From Rhodococcus sp. AW25M09 (GTDB lineage Bacteria; Actinomycetota; Actinomycetes; Mycobacteriales; Mycobacteriaceae): a stretch of 53,023 nucleotides of DNA. Position 1 is the stretch's first letter. Each line of letters starts with the position of its first letter. Below the pieces are notes generated by a model that worked only from the letters and a program-made list of their open reading frames with translations, was not told where the DNA came from and ran no database searches. The translations under genes were made by a program, and so were the position numbers. The stretch lies in the NCBI RefSeq assembly GCF_000333955.1, contig NZ_CAPS01000145.1, positions 1-53,023 on the forward strand. The letters are read 5' to 3'. Shown here piece by piece: positions 16,992-24,901 of the stretch.

Positions 16992-18011
16992 CTAAGCTGC
17001 AGCGATCGCCGTGACGATGTGAGCGGCTTCGATGGTTTCGCTTGTTACGGAACACGCTCGTACCAACGCATCCTGCAATACGACCAGCTCTCGGCGGACA
17101 CTACGCCCGGCCACGTAGTGGTCGAAGAGATGCTGGAGGGCGTCATCGTCGATGACGTCGATCGCGCCGAGGTTCGGATTTCCCACGGCGTTGCGAGCCC
17201 GTTTACCGACTATCGAGCCCAGTGCGGCTGAATTAGCCAGGGCAGGCAACGTGATTCGAGTGTTCAGGTATTCGCGGGCCTGTTCGTAGTGGGGACTGTT
17301 GATGTAGTCGTCATGGACGGCGACGACGCATGCCGCTGGAAGTCGTTCGGCGATCATTCTCAAGGTCGAGCCGAAGAACATCGCGATCCGCGGCTCTGGA
17401 TCGACGGCGATCCCTGGACGACGTATCCACTGGTCTGTGTCATCGAGCACGAGGGTCGGACTCACGCCGCTGCGTGAAATCAGTTCCAGGACCCCGATGG
17501 CCTGATCCACGACGTCCTCACCTTGCGATGGTTCGTTCACCACGCTGCCGAGCTCGATCGCGAGATTGCCGGCCAACCACGGGAGACCGACCGAGAATTT
17601 GACCGGTCGATGTGCGGAACCTCCGCGCATTTCCCGAGCAACCTTCTGGACCGCGCGATTCTGTTCGAGCTGTCTGGCTACGGTGTTGACCAACAAACGC
17701 GGAAACTCAGCCGGGTCGGAGACGAGAGAGTCGCCCTGAATCCCCATCCTGATCCTCAGTGCCGCAACCTTTTCGGATTGCAGCACACCCATGACGTACT
17801 CGGTGATCGAGGACTTTCCCGAACCGCTCGCACCGATCAGTGCCACACGCTCACGACGCCGAACAGCATCCATGAAGGCCTGCTCGTAATCCCCACCCAT
17901 GGGCCCAGCGAGGACATCGAACGGCACATGGACCTGCCACATACGATCCGGATCCGGCGACGGGTCGAAGGCTCTCGAGTCCCGCAATTGATGCAGTAGG
18001 TCTCCACTCAT
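16992..18011 (-). CDS. P-loop ATPase, second of a coupled ATPase pair
   Basis: A 339-residue P-loop NTPase. Walker A is GASGSGKSS (near residue 60) and Walker B is TLVLDDTDQW (near residue 188). AVHDDYI could be a sensor segment. The architecture resembles AAA/STAND ATPases such as the KAP or ATPase-of-unknown-function groups. Its ATG overlaps the stop of the upstream AAA+ gene as ATGA. Two coupled ATPases behind one operator suggest a joint complex, possibly DNA-linked or defensive; this is inference. Confidence 0.65.
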   Translation of the reverse strand: MSGDLLHQLRDSRAFDPSPDPDRMWQVHVPFDVLAGPMGGDYEQAFMDAVRRRERVALIGASGSGKSSITEYVMGVLQSEKVAALRIRMGIQGDSLVSDPAEFPRLLVNTVARQLEQNRAVQKVAREMRGGSAHRPVKFSVGLPWLAGNLAIELGSVVNEPSQGEDVVDQAIGVLELISRSGVSPTLVLDDTDQWIRRPGIAVDPEPRIAMFFGSTLRMIAERLPAACVVAVHDDYINSPHYEQAREYLNTRITLPALANSAALGSIVGKRARNAVGNPNLGAIDVIDDDALQHLFDHYVAGRSVRRELVVLQDALVRACSVTSETIEAAHIVTAIAAA

Positions 18012-19078
18012 TTCTGGGCCTCCGGATCAGCGTGTTCGGTCCGCAGCCATTCCGCCGGCGGAGTCAGCTCATACACACGCCGCGGACGTCCCTGACCCGA
18101 TGAAACTTCGCTGCTTCGGACCAGCCCCTTCTCGTAGAGCTGCTTGAAGACCTGCACAGCGCGCGGACGTGTCCAGCCCAGCGCTCTCAGCAGCTCATAG
18201 TCCGATGCGCTTACCGGTCCCCGCGCCTTCATCTCGGCGGCCAGCATCGACGCTGGGCGGCCCAATTCGAATATGGCATCGTCTCTGGCTCCGATGGCCC
18301 GAGCGTTGTTCTCGTACGACCCAGGGTCCTGCAGGAGACCCCGCAGAGCGCCCACCAGATCCCGAGGATTTCCACCGACTGCGCCAGTAAGCGTGTCTGC
18401 TATCGATTCCATGTCGATCCCGCCGCGGCGATTGATGAACTCGATGCTCTCCGCCGTCGAGAGCGGAGCCACGTCGACGACCTTCTCGAAGAATGCGTCT
18501 GCCGGCGGAGTCATGAGACCTTGGCGGTCACTTTCACGCACCGACACCGTCCACAGGTATCCCGTCGCCCACACCTCGTCGCGGTACCGCCCGAACAGTG
18601 CGTGTCCGGCCGAGGCGGTGACGTCGTCGACGATGATCACCGGATACAGGCGCGTTCCGGTCGGAGTAGTGCCGTCGTCGCTTTCTGCTGCCCATCGCCG
18701 AAGCGTGTCGTCGATGAACTGCAGGCGAAAGTCGCTCAATTGCCGCAGCAGGACGTCGGGCCCGTCACTGTCGACTGTTGGTTCGCCGGTGACCTGTTCA
18801 ACTATGCGAGCGAGCATGTCACGGCCGTCCGAGATCCCCTCGACCCGAACGAAGCTCATCGGGAAGTCGCCTTCGCGCCGGGCACCGCTGAGCGGCGCTC
18901 GGCTGTCGAGCTGCAACTGTCGAAGGAGCGACGTTCGGCCTACGCCGCGGTCGCCCGTCACCAGAACGTTGAGCTCTGCATTCAACCCGCCCCAGATCGC
19001 AGTGAGTTCACTTTGCCGTCCGACGAACAGTTCGGCGTCGACGGGATTGTCGAGCAGAGGACGCGCGCTGATCTTCAT
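18008..19078 (-). CDS. AAA+ ATPase with C-terminal winged helix (Orc1/Cdc6-like)
   Basis: A 356-residue protein. The start NPVDAELFVGRQSELTAIW and Walker A TGDRGVGRTSLL near residues 35-46 resemble Orc1/Cdc6-type or STAND ATPases. Walker B is PVIIVDDVT. The last ~90 residues form a winged helix (ASDYELLRALGWTRPRAVQVF, then the wing RPRRVYELTPP). This implies a DNA-binding ATPase. The ATG at 19078 lies 4 bases downstream of a 20-bp palindrome, so the protein or another regulator probably binds there. An upstream TTG at 19114 would place the palindrome inside the gene and is less likely. Confidence 0.68.
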   Translation of the reverse strand: MKISARPLLDNPVDAELFVGRQSELTAIWGGLNAELNVLVTGDRGVGRTSLLRQLQLDSRAPLSGARREGDFPMSFVRVEGISDGRDMLARIVEQVTGEPTVDSDGPDVLLRQLSDFRLQFIDDTLRRWAAESDDGTTPTGTRLYPVIIVDDVTASAGHALFGRYRDEVWATGYLWTVSVRESDRQGLMTPPADAFFEKVVDVAPLSTAESIEFINRRGGIDMESIADTLTGAVGGNPRDLVGALRGLLQDPGSYENNARAIGARDDAIFELGRPASMLAAEMKARGPVSASDYELLRALGWTRPRAVQVFKQLYEKGLVRSSEVSSGQGRPRRVYELTPPAEWLRTEHADPEAQK

Positions 19079-19082
19079 AGGA

Positions 19083-19102
19083 CTTACAGTACTTACTGTA
19101 AG
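19083..19102. promoter_or_regulatory. 20-bp palindromic operator
   Basis: CTTACAGTA and its exact complement TACTGTAAG flank a 2-bp centre, 4 bases before the start codon of the AAA+ gene. Its AT-rich symmetry in GC-rich DNA and its place over the translation start suggest an operator, most simply for autoregulation by the winged-helix protein. Confidence 0.6.
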
Positions 19103-19144
19103 TTTCGTTAGCAACGTTCCAGCCGGTTGATCCTCCGGCGGGCG

Positions 19145-19774
19145 CTACAGCAGGTCCGGAACATCCAAGATCGTGACACCGGTTTCTTCACGCCACCGCT
19201 CAAGCAGATCCGCTCGCTCGGACAGGGTGACCGTGGCCTGGACGGTATGACGATGCTCCTTGCCGGCCACCCCCGCTTGCCCGAACAGTGCAATGCACCG
19301 CCGGGCATGTTCGAGGTCGTGGCGGGCCCAGTACCGCAGACCCTCGAACCCGGCCATCCGTAACGCGGCCGCCCACCGCTGCGTCAGCGGATAGTCGGCG
19401 GTAGTAAAGATTTCTGCCGTAACACCGAGCGCAACACCGGTGTTCGAAGTCAGATCAGCGAGCCTGATATCAGCATCCAACGTGATCGTCGACGCTGCGC
19501 GCGCATCGACCTCGTATCTCGGCACGACCTGTTGGCCACCGAAAATCTCCAGAAGAGTGACCACTTCGTCTTCGGCCAGGTAGCACGTCCCATCAGGGGC
19601 TTCGAGGTCGAACCTGCCGCCGCCATTCGATGAGTACCACCACGGCCCCAGACTGGCCTGATGCGATCGAAACAGCTCGGTCCCAGCCGGGTAGACGCAC
19701 GACGGAAATCGCTCTGCCAATTCACCGACGGGCTTGGGCTCGAACAGATGAACGACGGCGCGTTCAGCGCTCAC
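19145..19774 (-). CDS. RES-domain toxin
   Basis: A 209-residue RES-domain protein. This family includes NAD+-degrading toxins of type II toxin-antitoxin pairs (MbcT type). The signature elements are GTELFRSHQ (Arg36), GGRFDL (residues 52-57), CYLAED (Tyr65) and LLEIFGG (Glu76), followed by the basic C-terminal part RYWARHDLEHARRCIALF. The GTG start overlaps the antitoxin stop as GTGA, the expected antitoxin-first order. Depletion of cellular NAD+ when antitoxin is lost is inferred from the family. Confidence 0.85.
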   Translation of the reverse strand: MSAERAVVHLFEPKPVGELAERFPSCVYPAGTELFRSHQASLGPWWYSSNGGGRFDLEAPDGTCYLAEDEVVTLLEIFGGQQVVPRYEVDARAASTITLDADIRLADLTSNTGVALGVTAEIFTTADYPLTQRWAAALRMAGFEGLRYWARHDLEHARRCIALFGQAGVAGKEHRHTVQATVTLSERADLLERWREETGVTILDVPDLL

Positions 19775-20274
19775 GCCGCAAGCCGACTGACCGCAGCCCG
19801 GGCGGCGCGAGCCACGGTAGGCACGTCCCCGTCGAGAAGGGCTTGCCGCGGTGTGCGGCCGTCGAGCTCTGGCTGTTCGGTCGTCAGCCACGCAACCACC
19901 AACCAGCCGCGTGGATCCTGCCCCGCCCACACACGCAGCACCTCCTGGATACCGAGAATCGGCTTCGCCGGTTGTGCATCGGTGAAGCCCGCCGCGGCGT
20001 AGCCGTACTTGCCGTTGCTGCCCGTCAACCGAAGAACGCGGTTCTCTTTCACAGCCTTGCTCAAGGCAGCACGCGTCCACCCCGCAACGTCGAGGGCCTG
20101 ACTCGGGGTCAAGATCTCCCCTACGTGCTCACTCCACGCGCGACGTGCCTTCAAACCGTCGACGATGCCACTCAGACCCGCTATCGCATACGCCAGATCA
20201 CGCTCGTCTGGTGCGCCACTGGCCTCGACCAGCCGGTGCGCCATGACCTCGAAATCCTTCTCGACAGTGGACAT
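19771..20274 (-). CDS. Xre/ParS-type antitoxin of the RES toxin
   Basis: A 167-residue protein. A helix-turn-helix-like region, LTPSQALDVAGWTRAALSKA, lies at about residues 55-75. The C-terminal ParS/MbcA-type toxin-binding domain has the hallmark pattern WLTTEQPELDGRTPRQALLDGD. It should bind and neutralise the RES toxin and repress the shared promoter. The ATG at 20274 is set by fold extent; the ribosome site is weak. The pair probably serves plasmid maintenance. Confidence 0.83.
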   Translation of the reverse strand: MSTVEKDFEVMAHRLVEASGAPDERDLAYAIAGLSGIVDGLKARRAWSEHVGEILTPSQALDVAGWTRAALSKAVKENRVLRLTGSNGKYGYAAAGFTDAQPAKPILGIQEVLRVWAGQDPRGWLVVAWLTTEQPELDGRTPRQALLDGDVPTVARAARAAVSRLAA

Positions 20275-20434
20275 ACCCCGATCATCCTCGGCCGCCCCCG
20301 TCATGTCAACCATGTCAACCCGAAGTGATGGAGGGTCTTGGCTTGCGTGCGGAGAGTGTCGTACCTCGCCGATACGGTCTGAAGCGGAACTTCTGCGTCG
20401 GGGCAGAGAGTCGAGTCGAGTTGGGAGCGTCGAG

Positions 20435-21208
20435 ATGTCACCGGTGAGCAAGAAACGCAAAGGCGCAGGCAAGGGGCCAGGGCGATCGCGCGGCGGTCCA
20501 GGAGCTGCTGCAATGCCGGAATGGGCGCAGCGGGCCGGGTACGTCACACCACCGGTAGCGGGGATCCGTCCCCCTGCGAATCCTGGCGTGACCGCACCGG
20601 CAGAGGTGCAGATCATCGACCGGCATTGCCAGATCTGGCAGGCCTACACCGAGGGCGGTTTTTCGGGCACCTGCATTGCTGCGGTGCGATGCTTGATTCC
20701 GGCATTGCGTGACTACGGGATCGAGGCCGAGCCGCTGGTCGTGTACGGGCAGGTGGCGTGGTCGGACGAGCAGTGGGTGGAGCTGGGGAGCCGCACACCG
20801 AAGTGGGAGTCGGACACATGGTGGACCGGGCACCTGGTGTTGTGGATTCCGGCGATGGGCCGGATTGTCGATCCGACCGTCTATCAAGCAAACCGGCGCG
20901 GGATGCCGACCACGATCACTCGGGCTCTGGTCTTCTCGATCGGTTCGCTCGACCTGCTGGAGACAGCGGGAGTGAACAAGGACGGTGCGCTGGTGCAGTA
21001 CCAACGGGTCATCGGTGCGGACATGAGTTGGTTCGATCGCGATCACGCCGATCGCGAGGCGATCGAAGATGCCCTCCGAATTCTGCGAGGAGCTGTAGCT
21101 GACTCGCTCAAAAGCAAGACAGACCGGAAAGCGCGTTGGATGGAGACCGCGACCCACCCACCATTGGTGGAAGCGCTACGTGAGCGAGGTTTGATCTCCG
21201 CAAAATAG
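20435..21208 (+). CDS. Putative transglutaminase/papain-fold protein with C-H-D triad
   Basis: A 257-residue protein. After a basic tail (SKKRKGAGKGPGRSRGG) the core holds Cys80 in FSGTCIAAV at a helix start, His133 in WTGHLVLWIP and Asp146 in GRIVDPTVYQ. The order and spacing (53 and 13 residues) match the Cys-His-Asp triad of transglutaminase-like and related cysteine hydrolases. No signal peptide is seen, so it is likely cytoplasmic. The ATG at 20435 follows GGGAG by 7 bases. Substrate unknown; it is divergent from the toxin-antitoxin operon. Confidence 0.6.
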   Translation: MSPVSKKRKGAGKGPGRSRGGPGAAAMPEWAQRAGYVTPPVAGIRPPANPGVTAPAEVQIIDRHCQIWQAYTEGGFSGTCIAAVRCLIPALRDYGIEAEPLVVYGQVAWSDEQWVELGSRTPKWESDTWWTGHLVLWIPAMGRIVDPTVYQANRRGMPTTITRALVFSIGSLDLLETAGVNKDGALVQYQRVIGADMSWFDRDHADREAIEDALRILRGAVADSLKSKTDRKARWMETATHPPLVEALRERGLISAK

Positions 21209-21341
21209 TCCGGTAGCTGTGCAATCTGCTCAGCGGTAGGCATCCGAGCGATGTGAAATCGCGGTGACCTGCACCGTGCGCTGCGCGGCGCAAATAGCGC
21301 GCGAGGGTGCAATTGCCGTTCGGCGCGATACAGCACCAATC

Positions 21342-21411
21342 TGACCAAACCTGAAGTTCGCCCATCCGGACTTCCGTGCGCGCGGTCAGCGGCGTGGGAA
21401 TTTCACCACCA
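21342..21411 (-). pseudogene. Remnant of a second copy of the secreted protein gene
   Basis: About 70 bp are clearly similar (roughly four in five bases) to the extreme 3' end of the secreted-protein gene at 27167-28159 (matching about 27176-27244). Read on the minus strand it gives EIPTPLTARTEVRMGELQV, against VIPTPLTSRTEVRIGELQV in the intact gene. The similarity fades about 40 bp before the IS21-family element. No intact upstream part is present, so this is a decayed fragment. Confidence 0.65.
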
Positions 21412-21455
21412 CTCTCGGACTTGCTGCAGCCGCCAGATCATGCCGTCGGTATCGG

Positions 21456-21500
21456 TGGACGACCTCACGTGTCGGTCTGTGTACGACCTGACGTGTCGGT
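21456..21500. repeat. IS21 left-end tandem repeats
   Basis: Two copies of TGKACGACCTSACGTGTCGG start at 21456 and 21480, 24 bp apart. Their inverted partners are at the other end. They are the expected binding sites for the IstA transposase. Confidence 0.7.
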
Positions 21501-21511
21501 GTCCGGCAGGT

Positions 21512-22285
21512 TCATGATGCCGGTGCCTCCACTGGTGTGACAAGCCCTTGCCGGTCTTTGAGCCGGTAGCTGGGGCCGTTGATGGCCAGGACGTCGCAGT
21601 GATGAAGGAGTCGGTCGAGGATCGCGGTGGCGAGGACGTCGTCGCCGAGGACGGTTCCCCATTCGGTGAAATGCTTGTTGCTTGTGATGATCGTGGAGCC
21701 CTTCTCGTATCTGCGGCTGATCAGCTGGAAGAACATGTTGGCTTCGTCGCGGTCGAGGGCGAGGTATCCGACCTCGTCTATGACCAGCAGAGATGGGCGC
21801 ATGAGGTTCGCGAGTTGCCGGGGGAGCCGGTTTGCTGCGTCGGCGGCTTTGAGCTTTCGAACGAGGTCGTCGAGGGTGGTGAAGTAGATCGACTTTCCGG
21901 CTTGGCAGGCAGCGACCGCCAGCCCGATCGCGATATGCGTTTTCCCTACTCCCGGTGGTCCAAGTATCGCGATGTTCCCTGCGCCGGTGAGGAATTCGAG
22001 GGTGGCAAGGTCTCGGATGCGGCGCGGTTCGAGTCCGGGTTGGAAGGTGTAGTCGAAGTCGTCGAGGGTTTTGTGATGGGGAAGCCCGGAGAGTTTGAGG
22101 GCGTTGCGGAACCGCCGGGATTCTCGGACTGCGACTTCTTCGGCGAGGAGGTGGTCGACGAAGTCGAGGTATCCCATCCGCGCGGAATCTGCGCGGGCGG
22201 CGGATTCGGTGACCGATTCGGCGGTGTGACCGAGGCCGAGCCGGAGGGCGTTGTCGATGATCCGTTGGGTGGTCAGTGAACTCAT
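21512..22285 (-). CDS. istB: IS21-family transposition helper ATPase
   Basis: A 257-residue IstB, a DnaA/DnaC-like AAA+ ATPase that assists the IstA transposase. The N-terminal helices (SVTESAARADSARMGYLDFV) are followed by Walker A GPPGVGKTHIA near residue 105 and Walker B LLVIDEVGYLAL. Full family length and all motifs are present. It lies 46 bp after istA in the same direction. Confidence 0.95.
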   Translation of the reverse strand: MSSLTTQRIIDNALRLGLGHTAESVTESAARADSARMGYLDFVDHLLAEEVAVRESRRFRNALKLSGLPHHKTLDDFDYTFQPGLEPRRIRDLATLEFLTGAGNIAILGPPGVGKTHIAIGLAVAACQAGKSIYFTTLDDLVRKLKAADAANRLPRQLANLMRPSLLVIDEVGYLALDRDEANMFFQLISRRYEKGSTIITSNKHFTEWGTVLGDDVLATAILDRLLHHCDVLAINGPSYRLKDRQGLVTPVEAPAS

Positions 22286-22331
22286 GAACGGTGTCCTGTC
22301 GTGGAAGATGCTGTGGGATAGTGGTTCACGG

Positions 22332-23666
22332 TCAGACGGCGTAGGCGGACAGTGGTCGATGTTCGACGTGGACGTGTCCGACGAGTGAGATGACTTTGGC
22401 GGTCAACGGGTCGCCTGCGTCGACCGAAGGTGACGGTGTGCCCTCCGCGGGGTTTGTATCGACGCGTCCGTCGGTGGTGGCACGGGTGTGACCGTCGGGC
22501 AGTGACGCCCAGTGCGCCTGGTCGACGACCCAGGCGCCGCGGACCTGCGAGCGAGCGTGGACGGCCAGGACGGTACCGCCGGCACTGTCGAGGGTGGCGA
22601 TGGCGATGTTGTCGGCACCGGCGCGTACCTGTACTCGTTGACCTGCCCGGACGCGGTCGGCGGGTACGGAGTAGAGCGATGCCTCGAACGAGATCAGCGC
22701 GTCGTTTCCGATGCGCCGTAGGTGGGCTTCGGCGACAAGATACGGCTCGGCCGGGGCAGGACGTAGCGCCGCGTGATCGACGACGGCGCGGGTCCCGATG
22801 ACCTCACGGTGAGTACGGTGCACCTGAGTCCGGCGGATCGGAACCCAGTCCATGAAGGTGCGGTCGGTGCTAGCGAGATCGGTGAACGTGCGACCGGCCA
22901 GGACGTGATCCCGAACGATCTTCACTTGCCGTTCTACACGGCCTTTGCCGGTGGGCCGGTACGCGGCGAGGACGTCGATGTCGAAGCCGTAGTGCCCGGA
23001 GAATGCGACGGCTGCTGGATGCAACGGGACAGCATGTCCGGGACGGACATGTTTGCGGACAATGGTTTTGGTGCGGTCGTAGACGATCGAACCCGGGACG
23101 CCACCGAAGTGCGCGAAGGCTCGGATGTGGCTGCCCCAGAACGCGGCGGCGTCCATCGAGTGGGTGTAGCAGCAGAATGGGTCACGGGAGAACGAGAGGA
23201 CCATGTGGAAGGAGTAGACCTTGCGTCCGGTGCCGAAGAGATCGCCTTCATCGCCCCAGTCGACTTGTGCTTGGGCGCCGGGGATGGTTTCGAATCGGCG
23301 GTGTAGATTGCCGAGCCCGGATTCTTCTGCGCCGAGTTCGTCTCGGATGATGGGTCTGGCTGTGCTGCAATAGATTTTGACTCGTTGGTAGTTCACGGTC
23401 ACGGACTTTTCGTTGGTGAGGCGTTCGTGGATGACCGAGGCTGCGATGGTGATGTCGGCGCGGAGCATCTCTTCGATCAGTGCGGCGATGTCGTCGGTGA
23501 TCGCTCGGGGTTGTGTTCCTGCTCTCGAGGTTCCCTGCGGTGGATGCGTGGGTGCATCGTCGGCGAGGTATCGGCGGACAGTGCGCCAATCGCAGCCGCA
23601 TTCGCGGGCGATGTCGGCATAGGTCGCGCCGGCCTCGTGCAGGGCTTTGAAACGTCGGATGTTCAT
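22332..23666 (-). CDS. istA: IS21-family transposase
   Basis: A 444-residue DDE transposase. The N-terminal HTH (GATYADIARECGCDWRTVRRYL) binds the end repeats. The rve catalytic core shows QVDWGDEG, then SIVYDRTKT, then GKGRVERQVK for the D, D and E positions. A C-terminal beta domain follows. The ATG at 23666 has GGAG 8 bases upstream; the upstream in-frame ATG lacks a site. Both istA and istB look intact. Confidence 0.95.
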   Translation of the reverse strand: MNIRRFKALHEAGATYADIARECGCDWRTVRRYLADDAPTHPPQGTSRAGTQPRAITDDIAALIEEMLRADITIAASVIHERLTNEKSVTVNYQRVKIYCSTARPIIRDELGAEESGLGNLHRRFETIPGAQAQVDWGDEGDLFGTGRKVYSFHMVLSFSRDPFCCYTHSMDAAAFWGSHIRAFAHFGGVPGSIVYDRTKTIVRKHVRPGHAVPLHPAAVAFSGHYGFDIDVLAAYRPTGKGRVERQVKIVRDHVLAGRTFTDLASTDRTFMDWVPIRRTQVHRTHREVIGTRAVVDHAALRPAPAEPYLVAEAHLRRIGNDALISFEASLYSVPADRVRAGQRVQVRAGADNIAIATLDSAGGTVLAVHARSQVRGAWVVDQAHWASLPDGHTRATTDGRVDTNPAEGTPSPSVDAGDPLTAKVISLVGHVHVEHRPLSAYAV

Positions 23667-23783
23667 CCAAGACTCTCCATCTAGGATCATGGCAAGGGCC
23701 ACCCTTCGGGTTCGTCAACTTTGGCGGTAGACGATTCGAAGGGTGGCCCTTGTCGTGGGCGAGTTACGACAGGACTCGCCGAG

Positions 23784-23829
23784 CACCTACATATGAGGTT
23801 GTACGGGGACCATCACGTGAGGGTGTACA
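23784..23829. repeat. IS21 right-end tandem repeats
   Basis: Read inward on the minus strand from 23829, the outer copy starts TGTACACCCTCACGTG and the inner copy (from 23804) reads GTACAACCTCATATG. Both match the left-end repeats at about 16-17 of 21 positions, with the same 24-bp spacing. Confidence 0.68.
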
Positions 23830-23842
23830 CCGATAGTCGGTC

Positions 23843-24385
23843 CTAATGTCCATCGTCGAACGGCCCGAATCCCGCTTCGTCCCAATGCCGTTCGAGTGCA
23901 GCATTCCATTCGTCGATGTCCGACGCGGAGAACAGATGCATGTTGTGTTCGGTGAGTAAGAACCCGGTGTCGCGCCATGCTTGGAAGTAGGCGGGGTTCT
24001 CCCCTGCTTCGCGGGCCTTGTCGATCAGGGAGTCCACGTCTGCCAACAAGGTCTCCTCACTGATCTCCTGCGGCGTGTCAGCAGCTGGGTCGAAGAACAA
24101 CGGATCGTTGGGCCCGAGATCTCGGCCGAACTTGTCCCGAAACGCCTGTCGCTGCTCTTCGAGAGCGTCGTTGAGCTCCGCACCACCCACCGTGTCATTG
24201 CTCCACGACAGGGTGCGCCCACCGTCGGCGTTGGTGCGCCGTTGCACGAACGAGGGATCGCCGCTGCGCGCGAGCACCAGCGAAGCGTGCTGCTCACGTG
24301 AGATGCCTTGTTGCGCGAGTCGCTTTCGACGTTGCTGGACCTTGCGGGCGCGTTTGTCACCTGCGGCGGTGCGTTTCGGTGTCAT
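23843..24385 (-). CDS. Hypothetical protein
   Basis: A 180-residue soluble protein. It has a basic N-terminus (RARKVQQRRKRLAQQ), an acidic Gln-rich middle and a C-terminal helical part (LLTEHNMHLFSASDIDEWNAALERHW). There is no known domain. It starts just outside the IS21 element, whose right target duplication ends 2 bp before the stop. The insertion therefore lies immediately after this gene without cutting it. Confidence 0.6.
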   Translation of the reverse strand: MTPKRTAAGDKRARKVQQRRKRLAQQGISREQHASLVLARSGDPSFVQRRTNADGGRTLSWSNDTVGGAELNDALEEQRQAFRDKFGRDLGPNDPLFFDPAADTPQEISEETLLADVDSLIDKAREAGENPAYFQAWRDTGFLLTEHNMHLFSASDIDEWNAALERHWDEAGFGPFDDGH

Positions 24386-24441
24386 ACCTTCACCGTCTCA
24401 GAGATTGTCCGGAACATCCGGTGTTCGGCCGAGACGGCGAT

Positions 24442-24657
24442 CTACCGTTGCCACTTGTCGCGGATCGGAGTCGACGCAGAGCGCCAGGTGAGGGTGTGAG
24501 CGAAGTCAGCGCTCGCGGCGGACTGCAGGCCTCTCAACTTGAACCACAGCGCCCGCAGTGATGCTGCGGATAGCTCTCTCGTTGGGTGCTGCCCGAACAA
24601 TGGTGCGATCACCCGCAGCCGATGTCGGGACCACCACCACAGGGCGCGCGCTGGCAC
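24442..24657 (-). CDS. Small basic hypothetical ORF
   Basis: A 71-residue ORF with GTG start at 24657 (RALWWWSRHRLRVIAPLFGQ, aromatic and basic). It overlaps in another frame a 66-residue ORF (24506-24706) whose GTG start overlaps the stop of the next gene upstream as GTGA. Only one of the two is probably real and the sequence does not decide between them. No family recognised. Confidence 0.33.
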   Translation of the reverse strand: MPARALWWWSRHRLRVIAPLFGQHPTRELSAASLRALWFKLRGLQSAASADFAHTLTWRSASTPIRDKWQR

Positions 24658-24702
24658 GTGGACCCGACGACCCCGATGGTGGGTTCTGATCTTTCGAGGC
24701 CG

Positions 24703-24891
24703 TCACGCCGACGCCCCCTGCTGCTTCTCTATCTGGCGTCGCACTTCGTCGATCGTGCGGGAACTGCCCTCGTAGTTACCCACCAGCCGAGGATTGGGAC
24801 GCAAAGCCACCTTGCGACGCCGCGACGCCGTCGCCGGGCTCGCCGAGCCCACCGGTCGATCAGGTTTCTGCTGCTCGTTCACCGTAGCCAT
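24703..24891 (-). CDS. Small hypothetical protein
   Basis: A 62-residue basic protein with a very good ribosome site: AGGAGG 7 bases before the ATG at 24891. It has Ser/Arg-rich low-complexity sequence and a C-terminal helix (RTIDEVRRQIEKQQG). It begins 10 bp after the membrane-protein gene stop and is probably in its operon. Function unknown. Confidence 0.55.
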   Translation of the reverse strand: MATVNEQQKPDRPVGSASPATASRRRKVALRPNPRLVGNYEGSSRTIDEVRRQIEKQQGASA

Positions 24892-24901
24892 GATGGTCCT
24901 C

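Larger units (their letters stand above)
21450..23835 (-). mobile_element. IS21-family insertion sequence
   Basis: About 2386 bp carrying istA and istB. The inverted tips TATCGGTG (21450-21457) and its complement (23828-23835) are flanked on both sides by GTCGG (21445-21449 and 23836-23840), a 5-bp target-site duplication. Two related ~21-bp repeats sit 24 bp apart at each end, as in IS21. Both genes are intact, so the element may be active. It inserted next to the decayed gene fragment at 21342-21411. Confidence 0.85.

Noticed and set aside
20301..20513. Small minus-strand ORFs between antitoxin and transglutaminase-like gene
   Set aside because: Shadow frames of the divergent promoter and the plus-strand gene, with no start signals.
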